Shown here one piece after another: positions 34,206 through 43,907 of a stretch of DNA of 64,000 bases. Source of the stretch: an uncultured Neokomagataea sp. (GTDB lineage Bacteria > Pseudomonadota > Alphaproteobacteria > Acetobacterales > Acetobacteraceae); the NCBI RefSeq assembly GCF_946476835.1, contig NZ_CAMKWA010000007.1, forward strand, positions 1-64,000, in the 5' to 3' direction. Below the pieces are notes generated by a model. The model saw only the letters and a program-made list of their open reading frames with translations. It searched no databases and was not told the origin of the DNA. Each line of letters begins with the position of its first letter. Position 1 is the stretch's first letter. Made by a program: the position numbers and the translations under genes.

Positions 34206-34854
34206 GGCGTGTATCGCTACTCTCGAGGTCTCGGAGGGTCGGGATAGAGGCCTGTGCTAGGATCTCAAGCGGGACGTCTTTTAGGAAAGACGCGGTGCCG
34301 CTTTTGGGGCCGTAATGCCGGCCGGGGTCACACAGCCAGACATCACAATATGCTGTACAGCTTTGCAGCCATGGCAAAATGCGTGCTGCAATCGCGGCAT
34401 CGTAGCAGACATCGCCAACAATCATGAGGTCACATGCGGGCTGTGTGCCGATGAGGTCATGGGGCTGTGCGGTGATGTGTACGGCGTTTAACGTTGCATT
34501 GAGCTGGAGGGCGCTGAGGGCAAAGGGGTCAATATCATTGGCGCTGGTGCGTGTTGCTCCAGATTTTGCTGCGGCGATAGCGGCCAAGCCGCACCCACAG
34601 GCAAGGTCTAGAACACGCTTTCCGCGTACGTGCTTAGGTTGGTCCAGCAGAGTGCGCGCGATGAGTTGGCTACCGGGCCATGCGAATGCCCAGTAGGGTG
34701 GTTCTAAGTCATGTTGCTCCAGAAAATCCGCGCTTGCTTGCCAGAGCGGTGTGATTTCGGTGGCGAGGTAAAGAGGGATTTCTGGCACAAAGGGTGTGCG
34801 CGCTACGGTAGTATGGCTGCGGATAAAGGCCGCGGGGTCAGTATGTGGGTTCAT
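34168..34854 (-). CDS. ETF-beta lysine methyltransferase-like / NNMT-family SAM methyltransferase
   Basis: A 228-residue class I SAM-dependent methyltransferase. SAM motif I is VLDLACGCGLAAIAAAKSGA, the acidic loop is NDIDPFALSALQLNA, and GDVCYDAAIAARILPWL is the post-II region. PPYWAFAWPGSQL matches the family of electron-transfer-flavoprotein beta-subunit lysine methyltransferase homologues common in Alphaproteobacteria. The target here is inferred. It overlaps the stop of ubiA as ATGA and its 3' end overlaps the convergent MFS gene. Confidence 0.82.
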   Translation of the reverse strand: MNPHTDPAAFIRSHTTVARTPFVPEIPLYLATEITPLWQASADFLEQHDLEPPYWAFAWPGSQLIARTLLDQPKHVRGKRVLDLACGCGLAAIAAAKSGATRTSANDIDPFALSALQLNATLNAVHITAQPHDLIGTQPACDLMIVGDVCYDAAIAARILPWLQSCTAYCDVWLCDPGRHYGPKSGTASFLKDVPLEILAQASIPTLRDLESSDTRLTTLYRLPKHPA

Positions 34855-35774
34855 AAGAGGCCGAGGCGTCCTAAAATAAAGGCAAGAGCGAAAACCATAC
34901 CGATGGGCACGTTTTGTTTGAAAAGCGCTAAGCAGGACGGGGCATTATGGGGGTTAATACGAAAAATTTGTCGCATGAGGATGACGGCACTGATGCTGAA
35001 TAACGCCCAGAAGCCAGCAGAGAGCCCGGCATGCGCTGCGGCGAGGCCGAAGGCTATGAGGGTTACGGTGTAGCAACTGCCAATGAAGAGGCGCGGCCAT
35101 GCTGCCATGAGGCGCGAGGTGGAGCGAACGCCAATGCGTGCATCATCTTCCATATCTTGGAAGCCGTAAATGGTATCGAAGCCGAGCTGCCAGATGATAA
35201 CGCCTGTGTAGAGTAGGACACCGCTGGCATCTAAATGTCCACCTGCGGCGGCATAGCCCATCGGGGCACCAAAGCCAAAGGTGAAACCCATGACCAGTTG
35301 CGGCCACCATGTGACGCGTTTGGCGGCCGGGTAAAGAGCGACCAAAACCAGCGCGAGAGGGGCAAGTTCCCAGCAGAGCACCGGCAGGCAGAGGAGGATA
35401 ATTAATCCCCCCAACAGCAAGAGGGCGAGCAGCAGCAGGCCTTGTTTGAGGGAGAGGGCGCCACTGGCGAGGGGGCGGCCTGCGGTGCGGGCGACTTTGG
35501 CGTCAATATCACGGTCCCAGATATCGTTCACGACGCACCCAGCGGAACGCATGATGAGGGAGCCGATGGCGAAGAGTGCGGTATAGATCAGGCGGGTTGT
35601 CAGAGGGGTTGGGCTATTGGCCAAGAAGATACCGAAGACGCCGGGTAAAAACAGAAGCCAAGTCCCTACTGGGCGGTCAAGCCGTGCCAAGAGGGCATAA
35701 GAACGCCACGGATCTGAGAGGCGTCCGATCCATCCAGAGAGACGGATATCAGTATGGGGCGGGGCAATTGTCAT
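34851..35774 (-). CDS. ubiA: 4-hydroxybenzoate polyprenyltransferase
   Basis: A 307-residue integral membrane prenyltransferase that attaches the ubiquinone side chain to 4-hydroxybenzoate. Both Asp-rich motifs are present: VVNDIWDRDIDAKV with ARTAGRPLASG, and the second YGFQDMEDDARIGVRS. Eight or nine hydrophobic segments are visible. It is transcribed with the downstream methyltransferase (ATGA overlap) and is divergent from rsmE. Ubiquinone is the electron acceptor for the periplasmic dehydrogenases of acetic acid bacteria. Confidence 0.95.
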   Translation of the reverse strand: MTIAPPHTDIRLSGWIGRLSDPWRSYALLARLDRPVGTWLLFLPGVFGIFLANSPTPLTTRLIYTALFAIGSLIMRSAGCVVNDIWDRDIDAKVARTAGRPLASGALSLKQGLLLLALLLLGGLIILLCLPVLCWELAPLALVLVALYPAAKRVTWWPQLVMGFTFGFGAPMGYAAAGGHLDASGVLLYTGVIIWQLGFDTIYGFQDMEDDARIGVRSTSRLMAAWPRLFIGSCYTVTLIAFGLAAAHAGLSAGFWALFSISAVILMRQIFRINPHNAPSCLALFKQNVPIGMVFALAFILGRLGLL

Positions 35775-35862
35775 ATTTTTCTGATGCGCTGGCGGCGGCG
35801 GGAGGTCAAGGGGTGTGGTGATGGTGTTTGCGATAGGGGCCTGAGCGCGCTATCCAGCATGT

Positions 35863-36597
35863 ATGAGTCGTGATGCACCCCGTTTATATTGCGCCCCGAA
35901 TGATGCTCCTTTTGCAGAAGGGGGGAGTGTTACTCTTTTGCCTGGTCAGGCCCATTATTTGGGGTCTGTGATGCGGCAGAGTGTTGGGGCGGTTATTCGC
36001 CTCTTTAATGCTGTGGATGGAGAGTGGGAGGCCGAACTCTCCGCCTTGCGTAAGGATAAAGGGGCTGTGACTTTACGGCAGCGGGTGCGTACTCCGCAGA
36101 AAACGCAGGGTGCAACGTTGCTTTTTGCACCTCTCAAGCGTGATGCGACGGAACTCGTTATTCGTATGGGGACAGAGCTCGGTGTGACACGGTTTTTACC
36201 GGTGATTACAGAGCGAACGAACATGGCTCGCCTTAATGTCGAGCGATTGGGCTTGATCGCAACGGAAGCTGCGGAGCAATGTGAGCGTTTGGACGTTCCC
36301 GAGATTGAAGCGCCGAAGCCTCTTTTACAGCGTTTGGCTGAGTGGCCGGTGACGGATGCACTTTATGCAGCATTGGAGCGTCAGCCAGGGGCCGCTGTGG
36401 CGGATGATGTGACGGGTAATGTTGGGTTATTGATTGGGCCGGAAGGTGGATTTTCTCCAGCAGAAATGCAGCGTTTGCGGGCGCATGATGCTGTGCGGGC
36501 ATTGTCGTTAGGGGCGTTGGTCTTACGGGCTGATACGGCTGTGTGTGCGGGGTTGTCGCGCTTGGCGGTAAAGGCGCATAAAACGTATACAGAATGA
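35863..36597 (+). CDS. rsmE: 16S rRNA (uracil-1498-N3)-methyltransferase
   Basis: A 244-residue SPOUT-class RNA methyltransferase. The C-terminal knot motifs are GLLIGPEGGFSPAEMQ and ALSLGALVLRADTAV, with an N-terminal PUA-like domain containing AHYLGSVMRQSVG. It methylates U1498 of 16S rRNA in the 30S subunit. It starts at ATG 35863, divergent from ubiA, and precedes gshA by about 100 bp. Confidence 0.94.
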   Translation: MSRDAPRLYCAPNDAPFAEGGSVTLLPGQAHYLGSVMRQSVGAVIRLFNAVDGEWEAELSALRKDKGAVTLRQRVRTPQKTQGATLLFAPLKRDATELVIRMGTELGVTRFLPVITERTNMARLNVERLGLIATEAAEQCERLDVPEIEAPKPLLQRLAEWPVTDALYAALERQPGAAVADDVTGNVGLLIGPEGGFSPAEMQRLRAHDAVRALSLGALVLRADTAVCAGLSRLAVKAHKTYTE

Positions 36598-36693
36598 CAA
36601 AGGGTGACAGCCGCGCCGGACCTGCTACAACAGCGACTGAAAGCAGTTCTGTCATCATCGAACAATCGATCTAGACTATAAGGCCTGAAAGCA

Positions 36694-38082
36694 ATGTCCA
36701 ACCCCGGCACAACCAATAGCGCACCGATCGAAAACCGTGCGCAACTCGTCGAGGTTCTGATGCGTGGTAATAAGCCACAACGTCAGTGGCGCATTGGAAC
36801 TGAGCATGAAAAGTTTGGTTTTGTCCGCCCGGATATGGCAGATGGCCGCACCCCGTATGCGCCGCCTCCGTATACGCCGCGTGGTATTGGCGCGCTTTTA
36901 GAGGCGCTTTCTGGCTCGGATTGGGAGCCTATCCATGATGGTGAGGCGGTTATTGGTCTTAAGGGAGCGAATGCGCATAAGGGCTGTTCCATCTCGTTAG
37001 AGCCAGCGGGACAGTTTGAGCTTTCTGGCGCACCTTTAGAGACATTGCATGAAACGGATCAGGAAATGCGGGCGCATTTTGATCTGATTCGTGGGCCGGT
37101 TAAAGATCTGGGGTTGGGCTTTATTCCGGTTGGCTTTCAGCCTCTGTGGGGCCGTGGTGACATGCCGTGGATGCCGAAGAGTCGTTACGCCATTATGCGG
37201 CGCTATATGCCGACAGTTGGTGCATTGGGGCTGGATATGATGACCCGCTCCTCAACGGTGCAGGTTAATTTGGACTTTTCGGATGAAGCCGATATGGCGC
37301 GGAAGATGCGTGTATCTTTGGCGCTTCAACCGTTGGTTAGTGCACTGATGGCGAATTCGCCCTTCGTGGAAGGGAAGGCGAATGGTTATTTATCCAATCG
37401 CTGTCGTATTTGGACCGATACGGATAATGAACGTGCGGGGCAGCCGCCTTTGTTCTTCGCAGATGATTTCTCGTTTGAGCGTTACGTCGACTGGGTTCTT
37501 GATGTTCCCATGTATTTCGTCGTGCGGGATGGCAAGAACGTAGACGTTGCAGGGGCGTCTTTCCGCCGTTGGTTGGAAAATGGGGAGGTGCCGGAAGGTT
37601 TGAAAGCCTATGCGGACCAAACGCCAACGATCGGGGATTTTGAAGATCATTTGACGACGGCATTCCCAGATGTGCGTTTGAAGCAGTTCCTGGAAATGCG
37701 CGGTGCGGATGCGGGTTCGCCGCAGATGATGGTCGCCCATTCAGCGCTGTGGGTTGGTTTGCTGTACGATCCCGCGACTTTGGAGGCCACTGAGCGTTTG
37801 GTGCGTGAGGTGGATTGGGGCGTGTATCAGCAATTGCGCGCCGATGTGCCAAAGCTTGCGATGGATGCACCTTTCCCCGGTGGTTTGCGCGCTCTGGCGC
37901 GGCGTGTTCTCGCTTTGGCTGAGCAGGGTTTGCGTGCGCGTGCGCGTGATGAGGCGCAGTTCTTGGCACCCTTGCAGGCTATTGCGGATGGTGGTCCGAC
38001 ACAGGCGGAACATTGGTTGGCGCTTTATAAGGGCGCATGGGGCGGTGATGTGCGCCCAATTTTCCAACACGCGGAGATCTAA
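36694..38082 (+). CDS. gshA: Glutamate-cysteine ligase (proteobacterial/plant-type GCS)
   Basis: The 462-residue enzyme makes gamma-glutamylcysteine, the first step of glutathione synthesis. It belongs to the class found in Alphaproteobacteria and plants: [46 protein letters not shown] and [20 protein letters not shown] are characteristic. It is followed 2 bp later by mbfA, so thiol defence and iron export appear co-transcribed, and then by lolA. No regulatory site is recognised upstream. Confidence 0.94.
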   Translation: MSNPGTTNSAPIENRAQLVEVLMRGNKPQRQWRIGTEHEKFGFVRPDMADGRTPYAPPPYTPRGIGALLEALSGSDWEPIHDGEAVIGLKGANAHKGCSISLEPAGQFELSGAPLETLHETDQEMRAHFDLIRGPVKDLGLGFIPVGFQPLWGRGDMPWMPKSRYAIMRRYMPTVGALGLDMMTRSSTVQVNLDFSDEADMARKMRVSLALQPLVSALMANSPFVEGKANGYLSNRCRIWTDTDNERAGQPPLFFADDFSFERYVDWVLDVPMYFVVRDGKNVDVAGASFRRWLENGEVPEGLKAYADQTPTIGDFEDHLTTAFPDVRLKQFLEMRGADAGSPQMMVAHSALWVGLLYDPATLEATERLVREVDWGVYQQLRADVPKLAMDAPFPGGLRALARRVLALAEQGLRARARDEAQFLAPLQAIADGGPTQAEHWLALYKGAWGGDVRPIFQHAEI

Positions 38083-38084
38083 CG

Positions 38085-39041
38085 ATGCCCCGTCTTTCGG
38101 ATCTTTCTGAAGCAGAGATCTTGGCGCTTGCTATCGCCAGTGAAGAGGAAGACGGGCATATTTACGCGGATTTCGCAGAGATGCTGCGGGAGAATTATCC
38201 GGATAGTGCCGCGATTTTTGATGAAATGGCGGCAGAAGAGAGTCAGCACCGCCATGCGCTGATTGATCTTTTTGTACAGCGTTTCGGGCGGCATATTCCT
38301 TTAGTGCGCCGACAAGATGTTCAGGGTTTTCCTGTGCGGAAAACCGCTTGGGCGATGAAAAATCGTGGCATTGAAGCTATTCGTTCACTCGCGGCTGATA
38401 TGGAGCGGCAGAGTGCGCGCTTTTATCGTGAGGCTGCCGCGCGCACGAGTGATGCGGAAATTCGGCGCTTACTAGGGGATTTGGCTGAGGAAGAAGACCG
38501 CCACCAGCGGCATGCACGGTTTTTAGAAGCTGAGCATCTGGATGCTTCCGGGCGGCAGCGTGAAGAAGAGCATAGCCGCCGGGAGTTTGTGCTGCGCGTG
38601 GTGCAACCGGGCCTTGTCGGGCTGATGGATGGTTCTGTCTCGACATTAGCGCCAGTTTTTGCAGCAGCGTTTGCAACGAAAAATCCGCATGATGCCGTGC
38701 TGGTCGGTTTGGCGGCCTCACTGGGAGCCGGGATTTCGATGGGGCTGGCTGAGGGGTTGGCCGATGATGGAAAATTGTCGGGGCGTGGTGCGCCATTGAT
38801 TCGCGGCTTGATTTGTGGCGCCATGACCTTTGCTGGTGGCATCGGTCATACTTTGCCCTTCCTTGTGCCAGATTTTCACCTTGCTTTTGCTGTAGCGATC
38901 GGGGCCGTACTCATTGAGTTGTTGCTGATTTCGTGGATCCGCTGGCGGTATCAGGATACGCCTTTTGGGTCTGCATTGGTGCAGGTCTTGCTTGGTGGTG
39001 CGCTTGTTTTTGCAACCGGTGTTGTGATCGGTAGTTCGTAA
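38085..39041 (+). CDS. mbfA: Membrane-bound ferritin MbfA (rubrerythrin-VIT1 iron exporter)
   Basis: A 318-residue fusion. Residues about 5-160 are a ferritin-like/rubrerythrin domain with paired metal-binding E..EExxH repeats ([32 protein letters not shown]). Residues 165-318 are a VIT1/CCC1 membrane domain ([34 protein letters not shown]) with several transmembrane segments. Characterised homologues in Rhizobiales export iron and protect against peroxide. It lies between gshA (2-bp gap) and lolA (1-nt overlap), consistent with a stress-linked operon. Confidence 0.92.
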   Translation: MPRLSDLSEAEILALAIASEEEDGHIYADFAEMLRENYPDSAAIFDEMAAEESQHRHALIDLFVQRFGRHIPLVRRQDVQGFPVRKTAWAMKNRGIEAIRSLAADMERQSARFYREAAARTSDAEIRRLLGDLAEEEDRHQRHARFLEAEHLDASGRQREEEHSRREFVLRVVQPGLVGLMDGSVSTLAPVFAAAFATKNPHDAVLVGLAASLGAGISMGLAEGLADDGKLSGRGAPLIRGLICGAMTFAGGIGHTLPFLVPDFHLAFAVAIGAVLIELLLISWIRWRYQDTPFGSALVQVLLGGALVFATGVVIGSS

Positions 39042-39688
39042 TGATGGTGTCTCGTTTTATGCGTTTTGCTTCTGTGTCTATGGCGGTTTTGTGCTGTGTT
39101 GCCCCCATAGGGGCAGCCTTGGCTCAGGGGGCACCGGCTGTTTTGCGTCCTGTGGATCATGGTTGGATTGACCGGATTCAGGATACGTTGAGCGGTTTGA
39201 GCACGTTGCAGGCGCGTTTTGCGCAGACGGCACCTGATGGCGCCGTGACGCATGGTACGGCCTCTTTGGCGCGGAGCGCTGGGCAGCCGGGGCGTATGCG
39301 CTTTGATTATGATGCGCCGAGCCCGCTTTTGTTGGTGGGGAATGACGGCAAGCTCGTGTTCCAAGATCGGAGCATCGATCAGGTCACGACGATGCCGCTT
39401 GAGCGTACGCCGCTGGGTTTGCTACTGCGCCCGAACCCCAAGCTTTCTGGGGATGTCACGGTTACGCATTTTACGCATGAGCACGGGCAGCTGGATGTGG
39501 CATTGGTACGCACGGCCGAACCAAGTGGGGGAACGCTGACCCTGCATTTCAGCGATCAGCCTTTGGCACTACAGGGTTGGACCGTTGTGGATGCACAGGG
39601 GCGTGAGACGAAGATTGCGCTTTCGGATGTGAAGCTTGGCTTATCGCTTGCGCCGTCATTATTTGTGCTGCCACGCTCTTCAGATTAA
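39041..39688 (+). CDS. lolA: Outer-membrane lipoprotein carrier protein LolA-like
   Basis: A 215-residue periplasmic protein with a Sec signal peptide ending near ALAQ. The mature part has the LolA pattern: an N-terminal helix and strand (LSTLQARFAQT), GRMRFDYDAPSPLLLVGND, KLVFQDRSIDQVTT and MPLERTPLGLLL, followed by alternating strands that end VLPRSS. It should shuttle lipoproteins from LolCDE to the outer membrane. Start ATG 39041 overlaps the mbfA stop (TAATG). It ends before an AT-rich stretch. Confidence 0.88.
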   Translation: MMVSRFMRFASVSMAVLCCVAPIGAALAQGAPAVLRPVDHGWIDRIQDTLSGLSTLQARFAQTAPDGAVTHGTASLARSAGQPGRMRFDYDAPSPLLLVGNDGKLVFQDRSIDQVTTMPLERTPLGLLLRPNPKLSGDVTVTHFTHEHGQLDVALVRTAEPSGGTLTLHFSDQPLALQGWTVVDAQGRETKIALSDVKLGLSLAPSLFVLPRSSD

Positions 39689-39800
39689 AACATAATAAAA
39701 TCGTTATTTATATAAAAAACAAAAAACACTAGTTTATCCCTTCATCAAGCGCACTTCATGCGGGAAACCATGAGGTCTGGCGTCATGAGGGGATATTTTT

Positions 39801-41075
39801 ATGTGTTCGCAAACAGCACCATCTCAAGGCGGTGGGCAGGCCGGCCGCTTTGATGGAACGGATATTGGCTGGACGATTATAAGCATCGGTATGGCAATCG
39901 GTGCTGGCATTGTGTTTTTGCCGGTGCAGGTTGGGCTAGTGGGCATTTGGGTGTTTTTGCTCTCCTCTGCCATTGGTTATCCGGGGATGTATTTATTCCA
40001 GCGGCTTTTCATCAATACGCTTGCTTCTGCGCGTGAGAGCCAGACCTACCCGGATATGATTGCGAGCTATTTGGGCCGTGGGTGGGGGCGTGCGCTTGGT
40101 TTTTTATATTTTGTGATGATTACGATTTGGCTGTTGGTGTATGCGACGGCCATTACCAATGACAGTGCGTCTTACCTGCGCAGTTTTGGCATTACGCATG
40201 AGTTGCTGTCACATTATGCGTGGTATCCGCTGGTTTTGATGTTTGCTCTGGTGGGTATTGCCTCACGGGGAGAGAAAACCTTGTTTAAGGTATCTACCCT
40301 GCTTGTGTGCACGAAGCTGTGCATTATCGCTGTCTTGGGTTTCTTGATGATTTCCCGCTGGAATCTGCATAATATTGGACCGGTTCCGCCAGTTGGTACG
40401 TTGATCGGGCAAAGTGTTATTACGTTGCCTTTTACGCTGACGTCGATTTTATTTTTGCAGACTTTAAGCCCAATGGTGGTGTTTTACCGGGCGCAAGAAC
40501 AATCCCCAGAAGTGGCGCGGTATAAAGCTTTACGGGTGATGAATATCGCATTTGCTATTTTGTTTGTTGTTGTTTTTTTCTATGCGGTATCGTTTTCATT
40601 AGCGATGAGCCATGTGGATGCTGTAGCGGCTTATAAGCAAAATATCTCGGCATTGGCGATTAGTGCACAGGTTTTTGGAGGAAGCTGGGCAACGTATATC
40701 GGTGTGGTGCTGAATATTTTTGCTGTCATGACCGCATTTTTTGGCGTGTATTTAGGCTTTAAAGAAGCGTGCCAAGGGTTGTTTACGTCTGTTGCGTCTA
40801 AGTGGCTGCTTGCGCAGAATATCCGTCCGAATATCTTGGCTGCAGGTATCGCTTTATTGGCTGTAGCTTTGGCCTATGGGGCTATTGTTGCGAATTTACC
40901 GGTCTTATCTTTTACGGCGGTGTGCAGTCCGATTTTTGGTTTGATTGGATGCTTAATCCCAGCATGGTTGGTGATAAAAACGCCGTCCTTGGCGCGTTAT
41001 CGTGGGGTTAGCCTGTACTTTATTGTGGCGGTTGGTGCCCTGCTGGTTGTGTCTCCGTTTTTGTCACTTCTGTAG
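39801..41075 (+). CDS. HAAAP-family amino-acid/proton symporter (SdaC/YhaO-like)
   Basis: A 424-residue membrane protein with about eleven hydrophobic segments. It matches the hydroxy/aromatic amino acid permease family (SdaC, TdcC, YhaO): the start TDIGWTIISIGMAIGAGIVFLPVQ with the helix break GAG, and PMVVFYRAQEQ in the middle. Serine or threonine uptake is the likely role. ATG 39801 has GAGGGG 8 bp upstream. It ends next to a decayed transposase fragment on the other strand. Confidence 0.85.
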   Translation: MCSQTAPSQGGGQAGRFDGTDIGWTIISIGMAIGAGIVFLPVQVGLVGIWVFLLSSAIGYPGMYLFQRLFINTLASARESQTYPDMIASYLGRGWGRALGFLYFVMITIWLLVYATAITNDSASYLRSFGITHELLSHYAWYPLVLMFALVGIASRGEKTLFKVSTLLVCTKLCIIAVLGFLMISRWNLHNIGPVPPVGTLIGQSVITLPFTLTSILFLQTLSPMVVFYRAQEQSPEVARYKALRVMNIAFAILFVVVFFYAVSFSLAMSHVDAVAAYKQNISALAISAQVFGGSWATYIGVVLNIFAVMTAFFGVYLGFKEACQGLFTSVASKWLLAQNIRPNILAAGIALLAVALAYGAIVANLPVLSFTAVCSPIFGLIGCLIPAWLVIKTPSLARYRGVSLYFIVAVGALLVVSPFLSLL

Positions 41076-41149
41076 AAAAGAAGTGAGTGCTCTGCCATGC
41101 ATGCATGGTTGTGATGCAGGCAGGAGGGGCAATGATCCATGATGGTGCA

Positions 41150-41384
41150 GGCGGTTAATTCATCATCCGCATGAAAATAACTCTGTCGCCCCAAGGCTTC
41201 CAACGGTTGTAGAGCGTCTTGTGCGGATATGTTCCCGAGGCGCATCACGCCAGCGCATACCATTGTGGTTGATGCTGTTTAGTATACGGTGGTCCTCAAC
41301 GTGAGGTTTGTCGTGGCTCTTGGGAGTAAATGGCTGCAGACGCTCCATTTATTCATTCGTCAGCCAAAATAGGCTGATTATCTT
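41150..41384 (-). pseudogene. Decayed IS5-family transposase fragment
   Basis: On the minus strand, IS5-type N-terminal transposase sequence can be read across broken frames: FWLTNE, a stop where the family has Gln, then MERLQPFTPKSHDKPHVED, HRILNSI, NHNGMRWRDAPRE, then after a 1-bp shift PHKTLYNRWKPWGDRVIF and MRMMN before another stop. The order matches intact IS5 transposases, with a small deletion inside. The rest of the gene and both terminal repeats are gone. It is an old remnant, not an active element. Confidence 0.8.
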
Positions 41385-41567
41385 CAGTCTCTTTGCAAAG
41401 CCTGAATCAAAATGCCCTACGACAATCAGTAGGCCTTGCACTTAGGAATGTGGGTGAAACCCTCTGGGCAATTATCAAAGGGTACCGTGTTTATAGTTGG
41501 GTGTAGAAGAGTGTATCCGCCCATTGAGCGAGAAGGGGTTAGTCTGTGGCGTTTCCTCTGAGGGTGT
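41385..41567. other. Gap between the IS remnant and rsmI
   Basis: No gene or clear regulatory signal seen. It may hold the rest of the eroded insertion sequence and the 3' end of the rsmI transcript. Confidence 0.4.
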
Positions 41568-42503
41568 TTACCCCTCGCGGGAGAGTTCTAGAGCACGGCT
41601 ATAGACCGTGCGTTTAGGTAGCTTGACCATGCCTGCGACTAAAGAGGCGGCGTCTTTGACCGAGTGTTGTTGAAGGGCCTCACGCAGCAAGGTGTCGAGG
41701 TCAGCTGCACCGGTATCGGTTTCGGAGGCGGGACCGATGAGGAGGGTGATCTCACCGCGTGGTGCATGTTGTAAGAAATGCTCATGCACAGATTGAAGAG
41801 TGCCTCGTACCATTTCTTCAAAGCGTTTGGTGAGTTCCCGCCCGACGGCGGCTTCACGCTCTGGGCCAAACACGCTGATGAGATCGGCGAGGGAGGCGAT
41901 GAGGCGGTGTGGGGCTTCATACCAGATTAGGGTGGAGCGTAACCCGGCTTGTTCTGCTGCGCGGAGAGCGGAAAAAGTGCCGGTACGTGCTTCGCTTTTA
42001 GAGGGGGGAAAGCCGAGGAAGGTAAAGGGGTGGGGAGGCAGACCCGATAAGGTGAGTGCTGTGATGACGGCATTTGGGCCGGGCGTGGTGCTAACGGGAA
42101 TCTGTGCATCAATCGCTGCCCGTACGAGGCGGAACCCGGGGTCAGAGACGAGGGGGGTACCGGCGTCAGACACAACAGCGAAGCGGGAACCAGCATGGAG
42201 TTTTTCGAGAAGAAACGGAATCTTCTCTGCTTCGTTATGGTCGTGCAGTGTGTAAGTTGGTGTGGTGATACCGTGTGCAGTGAGCAATTTGGCTGTGACA
42301 CGGGTGTCTTCACATAATATGGCTTCCACACTACGGAGAGCCTCAATCGCTCTGGCGCTGACGTCGCCAAGGTTGCCGATTGGGGTTGCAACTAATATCA
42401 GGGAGCCTCCCCCTGCCGGGTTTACCTCGGTGAGCGGGGCGTTCGATGGTGATACGACCACCTCGCTTAAGGGAGTTTCAGCAGACCATGATTGCTCGGA
42501 CAT
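41568..42503 (-). CDS. rsmI: 16S rRNA (cytidine-1402-2'-O)-methyltransferase
   Basis: A 311-residue tetrapyrrole-methylase-fold RNA methyltransferase. Signatures are LILVATPIGNLGDVSARA near residue 35, CEDTRVTAKLL, VSDAGTPLVSDPG and TPGPNAVITALTLSGL. A roughly 30-residue polar N-terminal extension precedes the domain. ATG 42503 is chosen; a frame open to 42587 would add 28 residues overlapping the divergent gene. It is divergent from the lpoA-like gene, the classic yraL/yraM arrangement. Confidence 0.94.
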   Translation of the reverse strand: MSEQSWSAETPLSEVVVSPSNAPLTEVNPAGGGSLILVATPIGNLGDVSARAIEALRSVEAILCEDTRVTAKLLTAHGITTPTYTLHDHNEAEKIPFLLEKLHAGSRFAVVSDAGTPLVSDPGFRLVRAAIDAQIPVSTTPGPNAVITALTLSGLPPHPFTFLGFPPSKSEARTGTFSALRAAEQAGLRSTLIWYEAPHRLIASLADLISVFGPEREAAVGRELTKRFEEMVRGTLQSVHEHFLQHAPRGEITLLIGPASETDTGAADLDTLLREALQQHSVKDAASLVAGMVKLPKRTVYSRALELSREG

Positions 42504-42580
42504 CTGTATCCTCGACCAAGAAGCGCAAAGTGTCTTTGCAGGAAGTAAAGCGTTCCTGCTTAGACCCTGTAGGGGCGGGT

Positions 42581-43858
42581 ATGCCAAGGCATTTTCGCAC
42601 AGTAGTGACGCTTGGCGCTATTTTTGGCCTCGCAGCGTGTGCGAATAATGGTGGTGAAGCACCCATTTCGGCTCCCGGTGTGCAGGCACCGCCCGTCATT
42701 GGGCAGCCGAATGCACCAAGGGTTGGGTTGGTTTTACCCTTGAGTGGCCGTTTTGGTGCTGTAGGCCAGCGTATGCGTGATGCTGCGAAGTTGGCTCTTT
42801 CTTCCTCTGGCGCGCCTGCGCTTGATGTGCAGGACAGCAATGGTGCAGGTGGAGCGGCGGCAGCGGCGCAAACGGCGTTGTCTCATGGGGATGCGTTGTT
42901 GCTTGGGCCTTTGACCGCAACGGAAACTGCCGCTGTAGCACCCGTTGCTGGGCAGGCGGGCAAGCCTGTCTTTGCCTTCACGAGTGATTCGACACAAGCA
43001 CGGCCAGGTGTTTGGGTGATGGGCTTAACGCCGGAGCAGCAGGTGCGCCGGATGGTCGATGCCGCCCGCGCAACGGGTCGCAAAGCCTTTGCTGCGTTTT
43101 TGCCAGATAATCCTTTAGGTCATGCGATGGCTGATGGGTTGAAGGTGGCGTGCCGTGACGCATCTTTGAATGACCCGCAAATTGTGTTTCACACGGCAGA
43201 TGCTGCGAATATCCGTGAAGGCTTGAAAAGCTTGTCTAACATTGCGGGGCGTCAGCCAGCCACTCCTGCGGAGCCGGTAGCAGCGGCTGGCCCATCAGCG
43301 GTTGACCCTACGGCAGAAGGTGGCGCAGCAGGGTCTGCACCGGTATCGCCTGCGGCAGGTCAGCCCGCACCTTCTGTTGCTCCACCGCCATTTGATGCGC
43401 TCCTTTTAGCCGATACGGGCTTAGAGTTGGCGCAGGTGATTTCTGCGCTACAGGAAGACCATATTGCGGCATCGCAAGTGCAGATGATGGGGCCGGCGCT
43501 GTGGAAAGCGTTTGATACGAAGTTGGGCGTGTTGCATGGGGCTTGGTTTGCCGCCCCGGATGCGCGTGACCGTAATGGTTATGTCGCGCGTTATAAGGCT
43601 GTGTATGGTCAGGCACCGTCACCCGTGACAGACTTTGCTTTCGATGCTGCGGCTTTGGCGAATGTTGTGGCGCGTACCGGCAGCGTCGATACGCCTGCCT
43701 TGACGCGTGGTAATGGCTTTATGGGGGTGGATGGGTTGTTTCGTCTGCGTCCTGATGGCCATGTGAGCCGTAACTTAGCTATTTTTCAGATCCGCCAAGT
43801 TGGTGGTTCGGCTATCGTGGTCCCTGCATCGCGGGATGTTGCATTGCGTCCTTCGTAA
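42581..43858 (+). CDS. LpoA-like penicillin-binding-protein activator (periplasmic-binding fold lipoprotein)
   Basis: A 425-residue lipoprotein with a type 1 periplasmic-binding fold (APRVGLVLPLSGRFGAVGQRMRDAAKLAL, LLLGPLTATETAAVAPV, WVMGLTPEQQVRRMVDAAR). ATG 42581 gives a clean lipoprotein signal (FRTVVTLGAIFGLAAC); longer in-frame starts (42488, 42446) would bury it. A Pro/Ala-rich insert around residues 225-265 interrupts the fold. Next to rsmI this is the yraM/lpoA position; LpoA activates PBP1A from the outer membrane in Gammaproteobacteria. In Alphaproteobacteria the role is by analogy. Confidence 0.8.
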   Translation: MPRHFRTVVTLGAIFGLAACANNGGEAPISAPGVQAPPVIGQPNAPRVGLVLPLSGRFGAVGQRMRDAAKLALSSSGAPALDVQDSNGAGGAAAAAQTALSHGDALLLGPLTATETAAVAPVAGQAGKPVFAFTSDSTQARPGVWVMGLTPEQQVRRMVDAARATGRKAFAAFLPDNPLGHAMADGLKVACRDASLNDPQIVFHTADAANIREGLKSLSNIAGRQPATPAEPVAAAGPSAVDPTAEGGAAGSAPVSPAAGQPAPSVAPPPFDALLLADTGLELAQVISALQEDHIAASQVQMMGPALWKAFDTKLGVLHGAWFAAPDARDRNGYVARYKAVYGQAPSPVTDFAFDAAALANVVARTGSVDTPALTRGNGFMGVDGLFRLRPDGHVSRNLAIFQIRQVGGSAIVVPASRDVALRPS

Positions 43859-43872
43859 GGAGGGCGTTTTCC

Positions 43873-43900
43873 TGCGCCGCCGCAGTAGGGCGACGGCGCA
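43873..43900. terminator. Hairpin between convergent genes
   Basis: A 7-bp GC dyad (TGCGCCG at 43873-43879, CGGCGCA at 43894-43900) lies between the convergent lpoA-like and hypothetical genes. No U-tract follows on either strand, so it may be a bidirectional structure only. Confidence 0.35.
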
Positions 43901-43907
43901 GCGGACT

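Noticed and set aside
37337..37969. 210-codon minus-strand frame inside gshA
   Set aside because: Composition (Pro/His/Arg/Asn-rich) is that of an antisense shadow, and gshA is certain.
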